A stretch of DNA of 5,354 bases from Opitutaceae bacterium (GTDB taxonomy: Bacteria; Verrucomicrobiota; Verrucomicrobiae; Opitutales; Opitutaceae), in assembly GCA_031266495.1 (NCBI GenBank), contig JAISAX010000447.1:1-5354 (forward strand), written 5' to 3'. Shown here piece after piece: positions 5,310 through 5,354 of the stretch. Position numbers and translations under genes: made by a program. Below the pieces are notes generated by a model. The model saw only the letters and a program-made list of their open reading frames with translations. It was not told the origin of the DNA and did not search any database. The stretch's first letter is position 1. Each line of letters begins with the position of its first letter.

Positions 5310-5354
5310 GGGGGCGGGGGGGGGGGGGGGGGGGGGGGGCGGGGGCGGGCGGGG
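5310..5354. repeat. G-dominated low-complexity tail with 24 consecutive G
   Basis: Of 45 bases, all but four are G; the four exceptions are C (5315, 5340, 5346, 5350). The uninterrupted run is 5316-5339. Nothing coding is supported. This may be real low-complexity DNA, or poly-G calls from a sequencing chemistry in which absence of signal is read as G, since it follows a very stable hairpin and ends the window. Confidence 0.85.

Overview
The window is high-GC bacterial DNA with three complete protein genes, one strong promoter that fires out of the left edge, and an unusual number of short intergenic repeats. No mobile element, CRISPR array, rRNA or tRNA gene is visible. None of the three genes has a clear Shine-Dalgarno sequence. 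That feature, the long GC-rich reading frames, the DUF3857/transglutaminase architecture and the style of the repeats recall Verrucomicrobia of the Opitutaceae type. This assignment is an impression from memory and is not proven by the sequence.

Layout. Bases 6-106 are a perfect 7-bp tandem array (GGGCTGC, about 14 copies). It abuts a near-ideal vegetative promoter on the minus strand at 107-137 (TTGACA, 19-bp spacer, TATAAT) with phased A-tracts upstream of its -35. The target gene lies beyond base 1, and its transcript would begin at the edge of the array. From about 173 to 579 there is no gene. This stretch holds a second promoter-like motif, a large imperfect inverted repeat (331-479), a possible terminator (477-502) and a small tandem repeat (548-580).

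At 580-1398 (minus) is a class I SAM-dependent methyltransferase. It diverges from a long plus-strand gene (1632-3923) encoding a DUF3857 plus transglutaminase-core protein, which ends in an Arg-rich stretch and one C-terminal membrane helix. The intergenic space between them carries an 80-bp REP-like palindrome (1464-1543). The DUF3857 gene converges on a minus-strand gene (3995-5221) for an aromatic-rich multi-pass membrane protein of unknown function. The 71-bp gap between these two contains a run of 15 C. To the right of the membrane gene are its presumed promoter, a perfect 9-bp GC hairpin (5287-5309) and a G-dominated tail with 24 consecutive G, which may be an assembly or sequencing artefact.

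The three genes are on alternating strands, so they form no operon and nothing in the sequence links them into a pathway. I do not see a convincing new multi-gene system. The most notable items are the outward promoter with a heptamer array in its predicted leader, the tail-anchored and apparently signal-less transglutaminase-like protein, and the conserved-looking but unnamed membrane protein.
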